Below, piece by piece: positions 37,701 through 47,331 of a DNA stretch of 64,000 nt; positions within the stretch are counted from its first letter, which is position 1, and each line of letters opens with the position of its first letter. This stretch comes from Vibrio orientalis CIP 102891 = ATCC 33934 (GTDB taxonomy: Bacteria; Pseudomonadota; Gammaproteobacteria; Enterobacterales; Vibrionaceae), in contig NZ_ACZV01000004.1 of NCBI RefSeq assembly GCF_000176235.1, forward strand, positions 124,001-188,000. Reading direction: 5' to 3'. The translations under genes and the position numbers were made by a program. Below the pieces are notes generated by a model. That model made no database searches, was not told the origin of the DNA, and saw nothing but the letters and a program-made list of their open reading frames with translations.

Positions 37701-37729
37701 ATAGGCTCTCGGATTGGCCGAGAGCCTAT
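37701..37729. terminator. Hairpin between the SPFH gene and the glycosidase-like gene
   Basis: A 12-bp stem (37701-37712 with 37718-37729, ATAGGCTCTCGG and complement) has a 5-base loop. The flanking T runs are weak, but it lies between converging genes and is the only candidate terminator. Confidence 0.65.
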
Positions 37730-37751
37730 ATTGGAAGTGAATTACAAAGAA

Positions 37752-39962
37752 TTACTTAGCAACGACTCGGCTTTGCTTCCCTTCGACCGCAATGACAACG
37801 TAACTCACCAACTGCCCGTTGATTTCCTTTTGACTGGTTTGCACCGCTCGCCCGTCAACCGTGAGTGAAGCGAAATCACCATAGAACCATGCTTCCCAAT
37901 CGAGTGTCGTTTGCGAGGTGTTGGTTAAGGTTGTTTGATCGAGTCCGTCATGACGAATAGTGAGTTCGTGCTCGCCCATCTGTATATGTTTTGCCTCTAG
38001 CCAGTCGATGTCCGGTGTAAGATGCGAAGCGGTAATGATGGTCGATTTCGATGCTTGCGGTTTGATACCCATCAAGCCTTCTATAGTGTTAGCAATGAAG
38101 GTGAACGACAGTTCTGGGTAGTCGCCGTTGGTTCCCTGGGTTGGACGCTCATGGGGGTTATCTTTGGTGTCCATAATGTATTGCATCCATTTCCAAGCTT
38201 CTTCATTGCGGTTGTACGGGAAGTAGGTTTCTGGAATGTAGGTGTAAGCTTCAATGTTATTTGGCGCTTCGGGCGTGGAGCCGATGCCATCACCTAAATT
38301 GGCAGCAATAAAGTCGAGGTATTTGTCGTTACGTCTATCAGGGTTGGTGATACGTTTCATCGGCATAAACCAACTGTTTTCCTTACCAAAGTCATTAAGA
38401 CGTAGGCCATCTTTTTGTACAATGTTGACGTAGTTGCCAAGTGGCTCGTTAGGGTTGGCAATACTCCACTCTTGGTTAAAGTAATCTTTAAGTTGTTGTG
38501 CTTTCTCGCTCCAAACGGCTGCTTGGCCATACTCTTGACGCGCTTCGAGCATCTTTGAGTACGCTAATGTGGCTTGATACTGTGACCCAATCGCGTCCCC
38601 CGCTTCAATCGGGAATTCTCCACGCTCATTGTAGGTAGCAGAGCCTTCGAAAATTCCCCCGTAACCTTCGGCAATTCCATTCGGATCTTGATCGTCATGG
38701 AGGGCGATATAGTCGGTGAGAACCTTGGTGTAGAAACGCCATAGATCCTCGTCTTCAATATAGCGCTCATCTCCGGTCCATAGATATTGCTGCCATGCTT
38801 TTTCTACAAACTCGAATTGTGCAGGCACTTCGCGTACAAACCAAGAGTCGTCGACATAATCAATGGTATGAGGGGTCCCATCAAAATTGACGGCCCACAA
38901 GGTGTACCATTTTCTCGATTCCGTAGAGTGCTTGGCAAAGGTCTTAAACATCGAGAAGTTTTCTACTGCTAGCCCGGCTAATTGTGCGCCACTGACTTGG
39001 TGTAAAAAATCACGAGAATAAAAAGCGGTGCGGTCAAAGTATCCTGCCCAATAGGAAGGGATGTAGTCAGCGGTACCACTACCGTCGTTGTTATTCTCAT
39101 CGCGGTTAACGAGGTCATGTTGACCAGTCATCACAAAACGCTTGGTTTTATCCATCGCCCACGCGAAAGAGTCCTGAAGTTTGGTATTGGATGACGTGAC
39201 TGCTATCTGTTTAGGTTGCTCTTTGGCGTTAATCGTCCACTGCTCAGGCTGATGGTCATCGGAACTAAGTGTGATGGTCATTGGCTGGGTGAGATCAAGT
39301 ACATCTCCTTGGCTAATCGTAGTGCTACTGCCATTCGATATGATGAAGTTGTCGACAGTTACTTGAGTTAAATCCGTGCCGAACGGAACATTGATCTCGA
39401 CTCGTTTATGGCGACGATTGATGTTGCTAGCACCGGACTGATCGTTGACGTTGAACTGAACAATCTGATTAAAGCTGAGCGGCTTGTTTTTGTTGCTTTT
39501 GGTTAAGCTAATATTGTCGACGCTGACACCGCCTTGATTTGAGCCTGTTACGGAGACTTTGAGTTGCTCGCCTTGCTCTAATGCGATGTGCTTAAGGGTG
39601 TTCTTTTTGTAGCTTTGGCTTTGTTTAACGGACTTGCTGACGAGTCGCTCATCATACAGGTTCGTGATCGCTATCGTCGCATCATTAGATGGGCTGATGA
39701 CATAAGCAGAGAGATCGTAAAATCCAGTTTCGGGAATAGTAATGATCTGATTGATGCTATGGGTAGCGCCAGTGGCGATTCTGCCGCGATATTCTCCCTC
39801 GTAAGCCGAGTCATTTTTAATGTTGGCAAACCAATAGCTCCAGCCTAGTCCTTTGTCTTCAAAGCTTGGGTTTGAGAGTAAGTTATCATGTTGTTTCGCA
39901 TGTGCCGTTCCGGATATCGCGAGTGCACAAGACAGTGCGCAGGTAATAAGGTTGTACTTCAT
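37752..39962 (-). CDS. Secreted glycosidase-like protein with carbohydrate-binding N-terminus
   Basis: 736 residues from the ATG at 39962, which begins the signal peptide MKYNLITCALSCALA and has GAGAAG upstream; 12 more residues could be added from 39998. The mature N-terminus (about 25-160, NLLSNPSFEDKGLGW) looks like a carbohydrate-binding module. A middle linker of Ig-like strands follows. The C-terminal half (about 285-640) looks like an (alpha/alpha)6-barrel glycosidase, with YWAGYFDRTAFYSRDF and TYIPETYFPYN. The GH family is not recognised. It is the third gene of a leftward melA-symporter unit, so it may release alpha-galactosides for uptake. Confidence 0.78.
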   Translation of the reverse strand: MKYNLITCALSCALAISGTAHAKQHDNLLSNPSFEDKGLGWSYWFANIKNDSAYEGEYRGRIATGATHSINQIITIPETGFYDLSAYVISPSNDATIAITNLYDERLVSKSVKQSQSYKKNTLKHIALEQGEQLKVSVTGSNQGGVSVDNISLTKSNKNKPLSFNQIVQFNVNDQSGASNINRRHKRVEINVPFGTDLTQVTVDNFIISNGSSTTISQGDVLDLTQPMTITLSSDDHQPEQWTINAKEQPKQIAVTSSNTKLQDSFAWAMDKTKRFVMTGQHDLVNRDENNNDGSGTADYIPSYWAGYFDRTAFYSRDFLHQVSGAQLAGLAVENFSMFKTFAKHSTESRKWYTLWAVNFDGTPHTIDYVDDSWFVREVPAQFEFVEKAWQQYLWTGDERYIEDEDLWRFYTKVLTDYIALHDDQDPNGIAEGYGGIFEGSATYNERGEFPIEAGDAIGSQYQATLAYSKMLEARQEYGQAAVWSEKAQQLKDYFNQEWSIANPNEPLGNYVNIVQKDGLRLNDFGKENSWFMPMKRITNPDRRNDKYLDFIAANLGDGIGSTPEAPNNIEAYTYIPETYFPYNRNEEAWKWMQYIMDTKDNPHERPTQGTNGDYPELSFTFIANTIEGLMGIKPQASKSTIITASHLTPDIDWLEAKHIQMGEHELTIRHDGLDQTTLTNTSQTTLDWEAWFYGDFASLTVDGRAVQTSQKEINGQLVSYVVIAVEGKQSRVVAK

Positions 39963-40051
39963 AGTCTTCTCGTTATTGAATTTTGTAGGGGTGCTCAACA
40001 GCGTCGTGGCATATTTTTATAAAAATCTACGGGCGAGTTGCCCGTAGTTGA

Positions 40052-41479
40052 TTAAATTGCTTGCGTAGCGCTTGCAGGTTTTGGTTCGTTTCTTACCGAG
40101 GAGTCGCTATCAGTAATATGTTGATATTTTTCTGTTAGCTGATCTTGAATGTTTTGATGGTACTGGCCGTTGAGCTTGTAGAAGCGGAAGTAAACCACTA
40201 ATGCAATTGCGAAGAAGATAGCGGGTAGGCCAACCATAATGCATTGCATGCCAAAGACGGTTTCAGGACTTTGCTCAACATTTGGTACATAGTCGACTGC
40301 AGTTAAGGCAAGGCCAATAAAGAACGCAGCGAAGGCAGAGCCCGCTTTCACTACCAAGGTTTGAACAGAGTACGCGATACTTTCACAGCGTTGACCGAGT
40401 TTAAATTCGCCGTAGTCTACGGTGTCTGCCACCATAATGACGTTTAGTACCCAAAATAGAGCGGTACCGATTTGAAGTAGCACACCAGCAGTCGAAATAA
40501 GCAGGATACTTTGTTTGTCATACATGCCGACATAGATAAGTACCGCACTGCCCAGAATCGGTAAGCTTGATGCGCAGGCCCACAACACTCGGCGAGAAAA
40601 CATCTGAGCCAGTTTTGGGAAAAGCACAAGGGTGATTAGGTTGGCGATACCCGCATAGGCCATGTAGTAAGGGAACAAATCTTCGTTGCCAACGACATAG
40701 GTGAAGTAGTAGACGGCAAAAGCAGTAATGATATTGGTCGCAAGGTTGTAAGACAGTGCCATGCAAAGGACGCTGGTCAGCTGGTCATTCTTGTAGATAA
40801 GCTTGAGTAGCGATTTTAGTGAGACTCTCTCTTCCGGTTGGCTGGCATCAAGATTGTTGGTCGAGTAACGCTCTTTGACGTTTCTTAATGTGATGTAGGT
40901 AGAGACCACAAAACAGGCGATAAGCAGTAAGGTGAAAACTTGAAAGCCGTAGCCTTTGTCATCACCGCCGACGTAGTTAACGAACGGCATGGCGATCGCT
41001 GCAGTGACAAGCCAAGCGAGGCTAGCAAAGAATCTAGGGTAGGGAACAAGATCTTCACGCTCACGTTTATCTAACGTTAAAGTTGGGACTAACGACCAGA
41101 AAGGGATATCCATCAAGGTGTAAGTCATTCCCCATAAGATGTAAGTGACTGCCGCGTAGGCGATAAGCCAAGGTCCTTCGATATGGTGAGCGCTAAAAAG
41201 CATGAATAGGACGACAGAGTTGGCAATCGTGCCAATCAGAATCCAAGGTTTAAATTTGCCCCAACGACTGCGGGTATTATTGACGACCCAGCCCATTATC
41301 GGGTCGTTTACCGCATCCCAGATACGTGCGACGAGAAAGATGGTACCGACAGTGGCCGCTGAAATGCCGACCACGTCCGTGTAGTAAAACATCAGATACA
41401 TATAGACAATGGTAATCGCAAAATCTTTACCAAATGCCCCAAAGCCATAACTTAGCTTGGTGTTCATTGAAATGCTCAT
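40052..41479 (-). CDS. GPH-family sugar:cation symporter, MelB-like
   Basis: 475 residues, about twelve membrane segments. [18 protein letters not shown] and DAVNDPIMG (about 58-66) are typical of the melibiose/glycoside-pentoside-hexuronide family, in which this Asp-containing segment binds the coupling cation. AAGGAG lies six bases before the ATG at 41479. It lies between melA and the secreted glycosidase-like gene, so melibiose or a related alpha-galactoside is the likely cargo. Whether Na+ or H+ couples transport cannot be told. Confidence 0.9.
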   Translation of the reverse strand: MSISMNTKLSYGFGAFGKDFAITIVYMYLMFYYTDVVGISAATVGTIFLVARIWDAVNDPIMGWVVNNTRSRWGKFKPWILIGTIANSVVLFMLFSAHHIEGPWLIAYAAVTYILWGMTYTLMDIPFWSLVPTLTLDKREREDLVPYPRFFASLAWLVTAAIAMPFVNYVGGDDKGYGFQVFTLLLIACFVVSTYITLRNVKERYSTNNLDASQPEERVSLKSLLKLIYKNDQLTSVLCMALSYNLATNIITAFAVYYFTYVVGNEDLFPYYMAYAGIANLITLVLFPKLAQMFSRRVLWACASSLPILGSAVLIYVGMYDKQSILLISTAGVLLQIGTALFWVLNVIMVADTVDYGEFKLGQRCESIAYSVQTLVVKAGSAFAAFFIGLALTAVDYVPNVEQSPETVFGMQCIMVGLPAIFFAIALVVYFRFYKLNGQYHQNIQDQLTEKYQHITDSDSSVRNEPKPASATQAI

Positions 41480-41582
41480 GGATGCTCCTTACGCCTCCCA
41501 CTTAAGGAGGCGTATATTGTTCACGTTATATTTTTGTTATGAGGACTATTGTTGTTATGAGAAAGCTTGTTGTTATTTGAAA

Positions 41583-42941
41583 TTAAGCTTGTTCATAAAC
41601 CCAGTCAGGTAACCAACCTTGGTGAGCTTGAATCAAATCGTCGACTAGAGCGTAAATCTCCTCTATTCCCAACACGGCAGCCGTGTGCGGGTCTAACATG
41701 GCTGCGTGGTAAATACGCTCTCGATTTTCAGTCAGGATGGCCTCTGTCAGCAGCGTTTGTACATTGACGTTTGTTTGCATCAGTGCAGCTAGGTGATTTG
41801 GTAGTCGGCCCGCTTTAACAGGCTGAATGCCATTAGCGTCAACAAGGCAAGCCACTTCAACACAGCACCCATGTGGCAGGTTATCAATCAGAGCTTCATT
41901 TTTGACGTTACCGTAGATAACACTCGGTGTTCCGGTCCAAATCGAGTTCATGATGGTGCTTGCGTATTCGTGGGACTCTTTGACTGTGATTTGATCTGCA
42001 TCCTTAAACGCTTCTAAATCTTTCTTCCAATCAGCAATTTGCTCGACACAGCGCTTCGGGTACTCATCAAGCGGTACTTTATACCGTTCAATCAAATCAG
42101 GGCGATTTGGCTTAATAAAATATGGGGTGTATTCCGAGAAATGTTCAGAAGATTCAGTGACGAAATAGCCGAGCTTCTTAAACATTTCGTATCTGACTAG
42201 GTTGGTACAGCGGCCATTGTGGTGTAGGCCGGGTTTAGGTGCTTGGCCACTTTCAAATGCGGCGAGGAGATCAGGATAAACATCAACATACTCGCCTTGA
42301 CCATTTTTCTTTTCAAGGGTTAGGTAGTAGGCCATGTGATTGATGCCAGCGCAGGTATAGCGTAAGTCTTGGTAGTCGAGAGCAAGATCGCGAGCCAGTT
42401 CTTCGGCAGTCCCTTGAACAGAATGGCACAAACCGACTTGTTTGATATTTGGGTACTTCTCATACATAGCCCAAGTATTCATCGCCATTGGGTTTACGTA
42501 GTTGAGCATGGTCGCATTTGGGCACACTTCGCTCATGTCTTCACACACCTGCCACAGGTGAGGAATAGTGCGTAGGGAGCGCATAATGCCGCCTGGTCCA
42601 AGCGTATCTGCAATGGTTTGCTCTAGCCCGTGTTTCTTACACACCTCAAAATCGGTGACGGTACAAGGTTCATAGCCGCCAATTTGGAAGGCGATAACCA
42701 CAAAATCGGCATCCGCCAAGGCTTCTTTTTGTTCTAAGTGGCAGCTAATAGTTCCTGTTGCGCCAGAAGATTGCATCAACTTACTGACCACAAGATGAGA
42801 CTCTTCAAGTCGAGTTCCATCAATGTCCATTAAGGCGATATGAGCGTTTTTTAGAGCTGGCTTGTGAAACACATCGCCAAGGATGTTTTTGACAAAAATG
42901 GTTGAGCCTGCACCGATAAAAGTGATCTTAGGGCTGTTCAT
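41583..42941 (-). CDS. melA: Alpha-galactosidase, glycoside hydrolase family 4
   Basis: 452 residues from the ATG at 42941; GAGGA eight bases upstream supports this over the ATG at 42956. Family 4 enzymes use NAD+ and a divalent metal. The Rossmann start ITFIGAGSTIFVKNI, LNYVNPMAMNTW, the metal-ligand segment GLCHSVQGT and AGINHMAYY are all present. The sequence resembles E. coli MelA throughout. It is transcribed divergently from melR and heads the melA-symporter-glycosidase unit. Confidence 0.95.
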   Translation of the reverse strand: MNSPKITFIGAGSTIFVKNILGDVFHKPALKNAHIALMDIDGTRLEESHLVVSKLMQSSGATGTISCHLEQKEALADADFVVIAFQIGGYEPCTVTDFEVCKKHGLEQTIADTLGPGGIMRSLRTIPHLWQVCEDMSEVCPNATMLNYVNPMAMNTWAMYEKYPNIKQVGLCHSVQGTAEELARDLALDYQDLRYTCAGINHMAYYLTLEKKNGQGEYVDVYPDLLAAFESGQAPKPGLHHNGRCTNLVRYEMFKKLGYFVTESSEHFSEYTPYFIKPNRPDLIERYKVPLDEYPKRCVEQIADWKKDLEAFKDADQITVKESHEYASTIMNSIWTGTPSVIYGNVKNEALIDNLPHGCCVEVACLVDANGIQPVKAGRLPNHLAALMQTNVNVQTLLTEAILTENRERIYHAAMLDPHTAAVLGIEEIYALVDDLIQAHQGWLPDWVYEQA

Positions 42942-43233
42942 TGGTTTGTTCCTCATCTATCACGTATTTGATTGGATGAGTACACATTACCCGCGTGACG
43001 AGTACAGATTCGTCTCACTTCAAAACGGCAATCTCCTATTTCCTAATATTTCCATTTGGCGTTTTAAAAATCTTAGTTTTTGGGATTCATTGCTGATAAA
43101 ACGGGAGGGATGAATAACTTATTGATAAGCAAAATGATTAGGTGGAGTTAGCGTTGGAATCAGTATGGATTGATATGATCAGCCTCTGCGTTTTATAGGC
43201 AAAGATTTGTTAAAAGTACTTCACGGGATCGGG
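42942..43233. promoter_or_regulatory. Divergent promoter region of melA and melR
   Basis: About 290 bases. MelR and CRP sites are expected here by analogy to E. coli. I could not identify a clear MelR 18-base site; GTGACGA and TCGTCTCAC at about 42996-43019 form only an imperfect inverted pair. Confidence 0.5.
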
Positions 43234-44262
43234 ATGGAACAGAGAATGACAAACAGCGCAACGGATACCACCTATATCGTGACTCGCAACGAATACTCAG
43301 ATGATAGTGTATTAGTTAGTCCACTTTCATTGTATTCGTCCTATGAGAAGATTGATGTTGAAATTCGAGCTCCCCATTCGATGCCCGGCTATCACTGGCA
43401 TGGACAAGTGGAGGTAAACATTCCATTTGGCGATGACGTCGAATATATCGTCAACGGTTCTCCAGTGGTGATTGAAAGTGGCGCGATTGGATTATTTTGG
43501 GCATCGGTACCGCATCGCCTAACCAATCCTGGCTCAAGTCATAATATGGGGATCATTAATATTCCCATTCACCAATTTATGTCTTGGCCTTTAAGCCGAG
43601 AGCTCGTCAATCAAATCACCCATGGTTGTGTACTACAGTCAAAATCTAAGACGTTGGTAAGTGAGTTTGAGTTGACAAGGTGGGCGAAGGAAATCAATGA
43701 CAACATCGATAGCCGTCAGCAGCTCGCAGTGGACGAAATTGGTTTAATGCTGCGACGGGTTTGCCTCGACGGCTGGAAACAATTGGTCGCCGCTCGGGCG
43801 GATAAAACCGCCAAAAAGGGCGTATCCAAACATTCTCAGTTTTATGTTAGTCAAATGCTTGAGTACATTGCGACGCACCACAACATGCCGCTCACAACAA
43901 AGGCGATAGCAGAGCATGTCGGTCTGCACGCCAATTATGCTATGAATGTGTTTCAACGCACCATGCAGATGACCATCAAGCAGTACATTACTGCGATGAG
44001 AATCAACCACGCCAGAGCGCTGCTAAGTGACACGGACAGATCGATTTTAGATATTGCCCTGACAGTCGGTTTTAATTCGAGCAGCCGCTTCTACGAGACC
44101 TTTCAGACCTATATTGGTGTTACACCGTCTCAATATCGCAAGCTCGCTAGAGAAGACCACCGCTGGAACTTGCACGGAAGCAGCCCGCTGTATGATTTAG
44201 AAAAGGGGGCGTGTGATGGTAAGCGTCCTGTTGGGGTGACAAATCACTACGTCGAGAAATAA
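43234..44262 (+). CDS. melR: Melibiose operon regulator, AraC family
   Basis: 342 residues from the ATG at 43234; an ATG at 43246 and a TTG at 43207 are alternatives. The cupin-like N-terminal domain has RAPHSMPGYHWHGQVEVN and LFWASVPH, and the C-terminal double helix-turn-helix has KQYITAMRINHARALLSDT and ILDIALTVGFNSSSRFY, each close to E. coli MelR from memory. It should activate melA and its partners in the presence of melibiose. A bidirectional terminator follows. Confidence 0.93.
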   Translation: MEQRMTNSATDTTYIVTRNEYSDDSVLVSPLSLYSSYEKIDVEIRAPHSMPGYHWHGQVEVNIPFGDDVEYIVNGSPVVIESGAIGLFWASVPHRLTNPGSSHNMGIINIPIHQFMSWPLSRELVNQITHGCVLQSKSKTLVSEFELTRWAKEINDNIDSRQQLAVDEIGLMLRRVCLDGWKQLVAARADKTAKKGVSKHSQFYVSQMLEYIATHHNMPLTTKAIAEHVGLHANYAMNVFQRTMQMTIKQYITAMRINHARALLSDTDRSILDIALTVGFNSSSRFYETFQTYIGVTPSQYRKLAREDHRWNLHGSSPLYDLEKGACDGKRPVGVTNHYVEK

Positions 44263-44263
44263 C

Positions 44264-44292
44264 AAAAGCCCCGTTGAAAGGGGCTTTTTTAT
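44264..44292. terminator. Bidirectional terminator between melR and malK
   Basis: Stem AAAAGCCCC/GGGGCTTTT (44264-44272 with 44280-44288), 7-base loop, T run after each side. Confidence 0.9.
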
Positions 44293-44309
44293 ATTGAGAG
44301 ATAAGGTTA

Positions 44310-45425
44310 CTAGCTGTCGAGACCAGCTTCTTTATAGAGCCTACGGCATGCTTTGCCATCGCTGTGGAATAGGTGACAACGATGGGCAGGGATGCCCACA
44401 GATAGCTTGTCTCCAGGTTCAACCGCAAGGGTATCAGGCTGACGGTAAATCATGTCTGCGTCAGCGGCGTCAATGTGCATGTAAACTTGAGTTTCATTAC
44501 CCAGTTTCTCAACGATATTCACTTCACCTTCAATGGTTGCGTCGCCTTCGTTTTTCGGTAATAGGTGTTCTGGACGTACGCCAAGAGACATACGCTCCCC
44601 AGCGGTAACAGTTGTGCCATCAACTGGAATCCAGAAAGTCGTGCCGTTGGCGAGCTGAACCATCACGCGTTCTTTTTCGACTGCTTCGATAAAGACACTC
44701 ATAAAGTTCATCTTTGGTGAACCAATAAAGCCAGCAACAAAGCGGTTCTGCGGGTAGTGGTACAGCTCAAGCGGCTTGCCTACTTGTGAAACGAAACCAG
44801 CATCGAGAACCACAATCTTATCCGCCATGGTCATCGCTTCTACTTGATCGTGCGTAACGTAGATCATGGTGCAGCCAAGTTTGCGTTGCAGCTTAGTGAT
44901 TTCTGAGCGCATCTGTACACGAAGTGCGGCATCTAGGTTAGAAAGCGGCTCATCAAGTAGGAATACATTGGGTTGCGACACCAGTGTACGACCGATTGCA
45001 ACACGTTGACGCTGTCCACCAGACAAGGCTTTAGGCTGACGCTCTAACAGGTGGCTTAACTGAAGAATTTCAGCGGCATGTTCGACGCGTTGATCGACCT
45101 CTTTCTTATCCGCTTTCGCCAGTTTAAGGCCAAACGACATGTTGTCGTATAGGTTTAGGTGTGGGTATAGCGCGTACGATTGGAATACCATGCCAACCCC
45201 GCGTTTAGAGGGCTCAACATCATTCATGCGTTCATTGCCGATGTAAAGGTCGCCTGAAGTAATATCTTCTAGACCTGCAATACAGCGCAATAGCGTAGAC
45301 TTACCACAACCTGATGGACCGACGAAGACAACAAACTCACCTTCCTGGATATCTAAATCTACATTTTTAGAAATTAGTACGTCGCCATATGCTTTACATA
45401 CATTTTTTAACGTGACACTCGCCAT
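44310..45425 (-). CDS. malK: Maltose/maltodextrin ABC transporter, ATP-binding protein
   Basis: 371 residues, the MalK length. Walker [10 protein letters not shown] (36-44), signature [13 protein letters not shown] and Walker [12 protein letters not shown] are present. The C-terminal regulatory half (about 235-371, with [12 protein letters not shown]) is the site where enzyme IIA-Glc and MalT interact in enteric bacteria. It is divergent from malEFG across a 650-base control region, which mirrors the E. coli arrangement. Confidence 0.97.
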   Translation of the reverse strand: MASVTLKNVCKAYGDVLISKNVDLDIQEGEFVVFVGPSGCGKSTLLRCIAGLEDITSGDLYIGNERMNDVEPSKRGVGMVFQSYALYPHLNLYDNMSFGLKLAKADKKEVDQRVEHAAEILQLSHLLERQPKALSGGQRQRVAIGRTLVSQPNVFLLDEPLSNLDAALRVQMRSEITKLQRKLGCTMIYVTHDQVEAMTMADKIVVLDAGFVSQVGKPLELYHYPQNRFVAGFIGSPKMNFMSVFIEAVEKERVMVQLANGTTFWIPVDGTTVTAGERMSLGVRPEHLLPKNEGDATIEGEVNIVEKLGNETQVYMHIDAADADMIYRQPDTLAVEPGDKLSVGIPAHRCHLFHSDGKACRRLYKEAGLDS

Positions 45426-46075
45426 CTAGCTCGCCCTCGATCGATGTTATTTTACTGCCCTTCATTATATGAATTGTATTGGCGGCAATAATAGTAGGAA
45501 TTTGATAAGAGATTGGATTCTACCAAACAGTAAGAAAATATGGGTGAAGAACTGTTTCAACACCCATCAAGCCAAATTCAGGTTTGCTTCCCCCGTGTCC
45601 ATTGAGCTTCTCCCCCGAAAGAATCAGTCACCTAATTACCTACGTCGCTCAATGTCTCTGTGCAAACCCTGCGGCATTGTAACCAGTTACCTTAAACGGG
45701 TACTACTGGAAAGGGTTCTTACCATCCACTCTTGGATAGCTTTATTCTGCTTAAATAGGCGTGACGCGACATCCTCCTAGCTAAATAATTTAAAGGGGGA
45801 GTAGTTAGGGAGGAGCAGAGCGGAGGAGTAGAGAGAGTAGAGAGACAGAGCTCAAAAAAAATTACGCTTTCTAAGTGAAGTTAATCACATTCGGGGGCGG
45901 TTTTGTGACTCCAATCGCTAACCCGTCACGATGAGGATCACGAAAATAGTACATAATAGCAAGGGCGTAGGGAGTAGGAGGATGAGTCATTTGTCAGTTT
46001 GGCTGAAAATAAGCGATGAAATAAGGCGAAACCACCGGTCGAACCCTACAACACAAATATAAAAAGGATATAAAC
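45426..46075. promoter_or_regulatory. Divergent maltose control region with MalT-like boxes
   Basis: 650 bases between malK and malE. MalT-type cores GGAGGA or GGATGA occur at 45809-45814, 45822-45827, 45977-45982 and 45980-45985 on the plus strand and at 45772-45777 on the minus strand, the first two being direct repeats 13 bases apart. A CRP-like site is annotated at 45873-45890. The block 45795-45855 is unusually purine-rich. malT itself is not in the window. A 103-codon frame at 45469-45780 has no support and is not annotated. Confidence 0.6.
45873..45890. promoter_or_regulatory. CRP-like site in the maltose control region
   Basis: AAGTGA-AGTTAA-TCACAT matches the TGTGA-N6-TCACA pattern except at one outer base. 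It lies about 190 bases before malE, upstream of the strongest MalT-like pair. Confidence 0.65.
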
Positions 46076-47257
46076 ATGAAAAACGCCCTAAGCACAGTCG
46101 CGCTCGGAACACTTGTTGCTCTTGGCTCATTTGGTGCAAATGCTGCTATCGAAGAAGGTCAACTTACGATCTGGATTAATGGCGATAAAGGCTATAACGG
46201 ACTTGCAGAAGTAGGTAAGCAATTTGAAGAAGACACAGGTATTAAAGTGACAGTTGCTCACCCTGATGCGCTTCAAGACAAGTTCCCACAAACAGCGGCT
46301 ACAGGTGATGGTCCTGATATTGTTTTCTGGGCACACGACCGTTTCGGTGGTTACGCAGAAGCTGGCCTACTTGCTGAAGTAAACCCTTCACAAGAGCTGA
46401 AAGACGGCATTGTTGATTTTGCTTGGGACGCGGTGAAATACAATGGTAAGACGATTGGTTACCCAATTGCGGTTGAATCACTATCACTTATCTACAACAA
46501 AGATCTTGTTCCTAATCCACCGAAAAGCTGGGAAGAAGTGGCAGCGATGGATGCCAAGCTAAAAGCGGATGGCAAGTCTGCAATCATGTGGAACCTGAAA
46601 GAACCGTACTTCACATGGCCTCTAATGGCTGCTGACGGTGGTTATGCATTTAAATATGGCTCAGCTGGCTATGATGTAAAAGACGCTGGTATCGCAGCTG
46701 ACGGCGTTAAAGACGCAATGAACTTTGTAAAAGGTTTGGTTGATAAAGGCGTGATTTCTTCAGATATGGACTACTCAGTGTCTGAGTCTGCGTTTAACCA
46801 AGGTAAGACAGCGATGACGATCAACGGTCCTTGGGCGTGGGGCAACATCGAGAAGTCTGGTATCAACTACGGCGTAACGACTCTGCCTAAGTTTAATGGT
46901 CAATCTTCTAAGCCTTTCGTTGGCGTATTGACTGCGGGTATCAGCACAGCATCACCAAACAAAGATCTAGCGGTTGAGTTTATCGAGAACTACCTACTAA
47001 CAAACGATGGTTTACGTAAAGTAAATAACGACAAGCCACTAGGTGCGGTAGCGCTGAACTCATTCCAACGTGAACTGGATGCAGACAAGCGCATTGCAGC
47101 GACAATGGACAACGCAATGAATGGCGAAATCATGCCAAACATCCCTCAGATGAACGCTTTCTGGGGTAGCGCGAAAAATGCAATCATCAACATCGTTGAT
47201 GGTCGCCAAACAGTGGACGCTGCTCTAGCTGACGCTGAAAAACAGATGACTAAATAA
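46076..47257 (+). CDS. malE: Periplasmic maltose-binding protein
   Basis: 393 residues. The signal peptide ends near GANA (23). The mature start [19 protein letters not shown] and [10 protein letters not shown] are MalE signatures, with aromatic residues such as W in GPWAWGN expected to stack on the sugar. AAAAAGGATA precedes the ATG. It is the first gene of malEFG. Confidence 0.97.
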   Translation: MKNALSTVALGTLVALGSFGANAAIEEGQLTIWINGDKGYNGLAEVGKQFEEDTGIKVTVAHPDALQDKFPQTAATGDGPDIVFWAHDRFGGYAEAGLLAEVNPSQELKDGIVDFAWDAVKYNGKTIGYPIAVESLSLIYNKDLVPNPPKSWEEVAAMDAKLKADGKSAIMWNLKEPYFTWPLMAADGGYAFKYGSAGYDVKDAGIAADGVKDAMNFVKGLVDKGVISSDMDYSVSESAFNQGKTAMTINGPWAWGNIEKSGINYGVTTLPKFNGQSSKPFVGVLTAGISTASPNKDLAVEFIENYLLTNDGLRKVNNDKPLGAVALNSFQRELDADKRIAATMDNAMNGEIMPNIPQMNAFWGSAKNAIINIVDGRQTVDAALADAEKQMTK

Positions 47258-47331
47258 TTTTTTCCTCACTTTTAAGGAGGGGGTAACCCCTCCTTCGTTT
47301 CTAAGTACTATCATCGTTAGCAGGTTCTTTT

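Noticed and set aside
43000..43230. Possible MelR or CRP site between melA and melR
   Set aside because: Only an imperfect inverted pair was found, not enough to annotate as a defined site.
45469..45780. 103-codon frame in the malK-malE region
   Set aside because: It lies inside the maltose control region, has no Shine-Dalgarno sequence and its composition is not protein-like.
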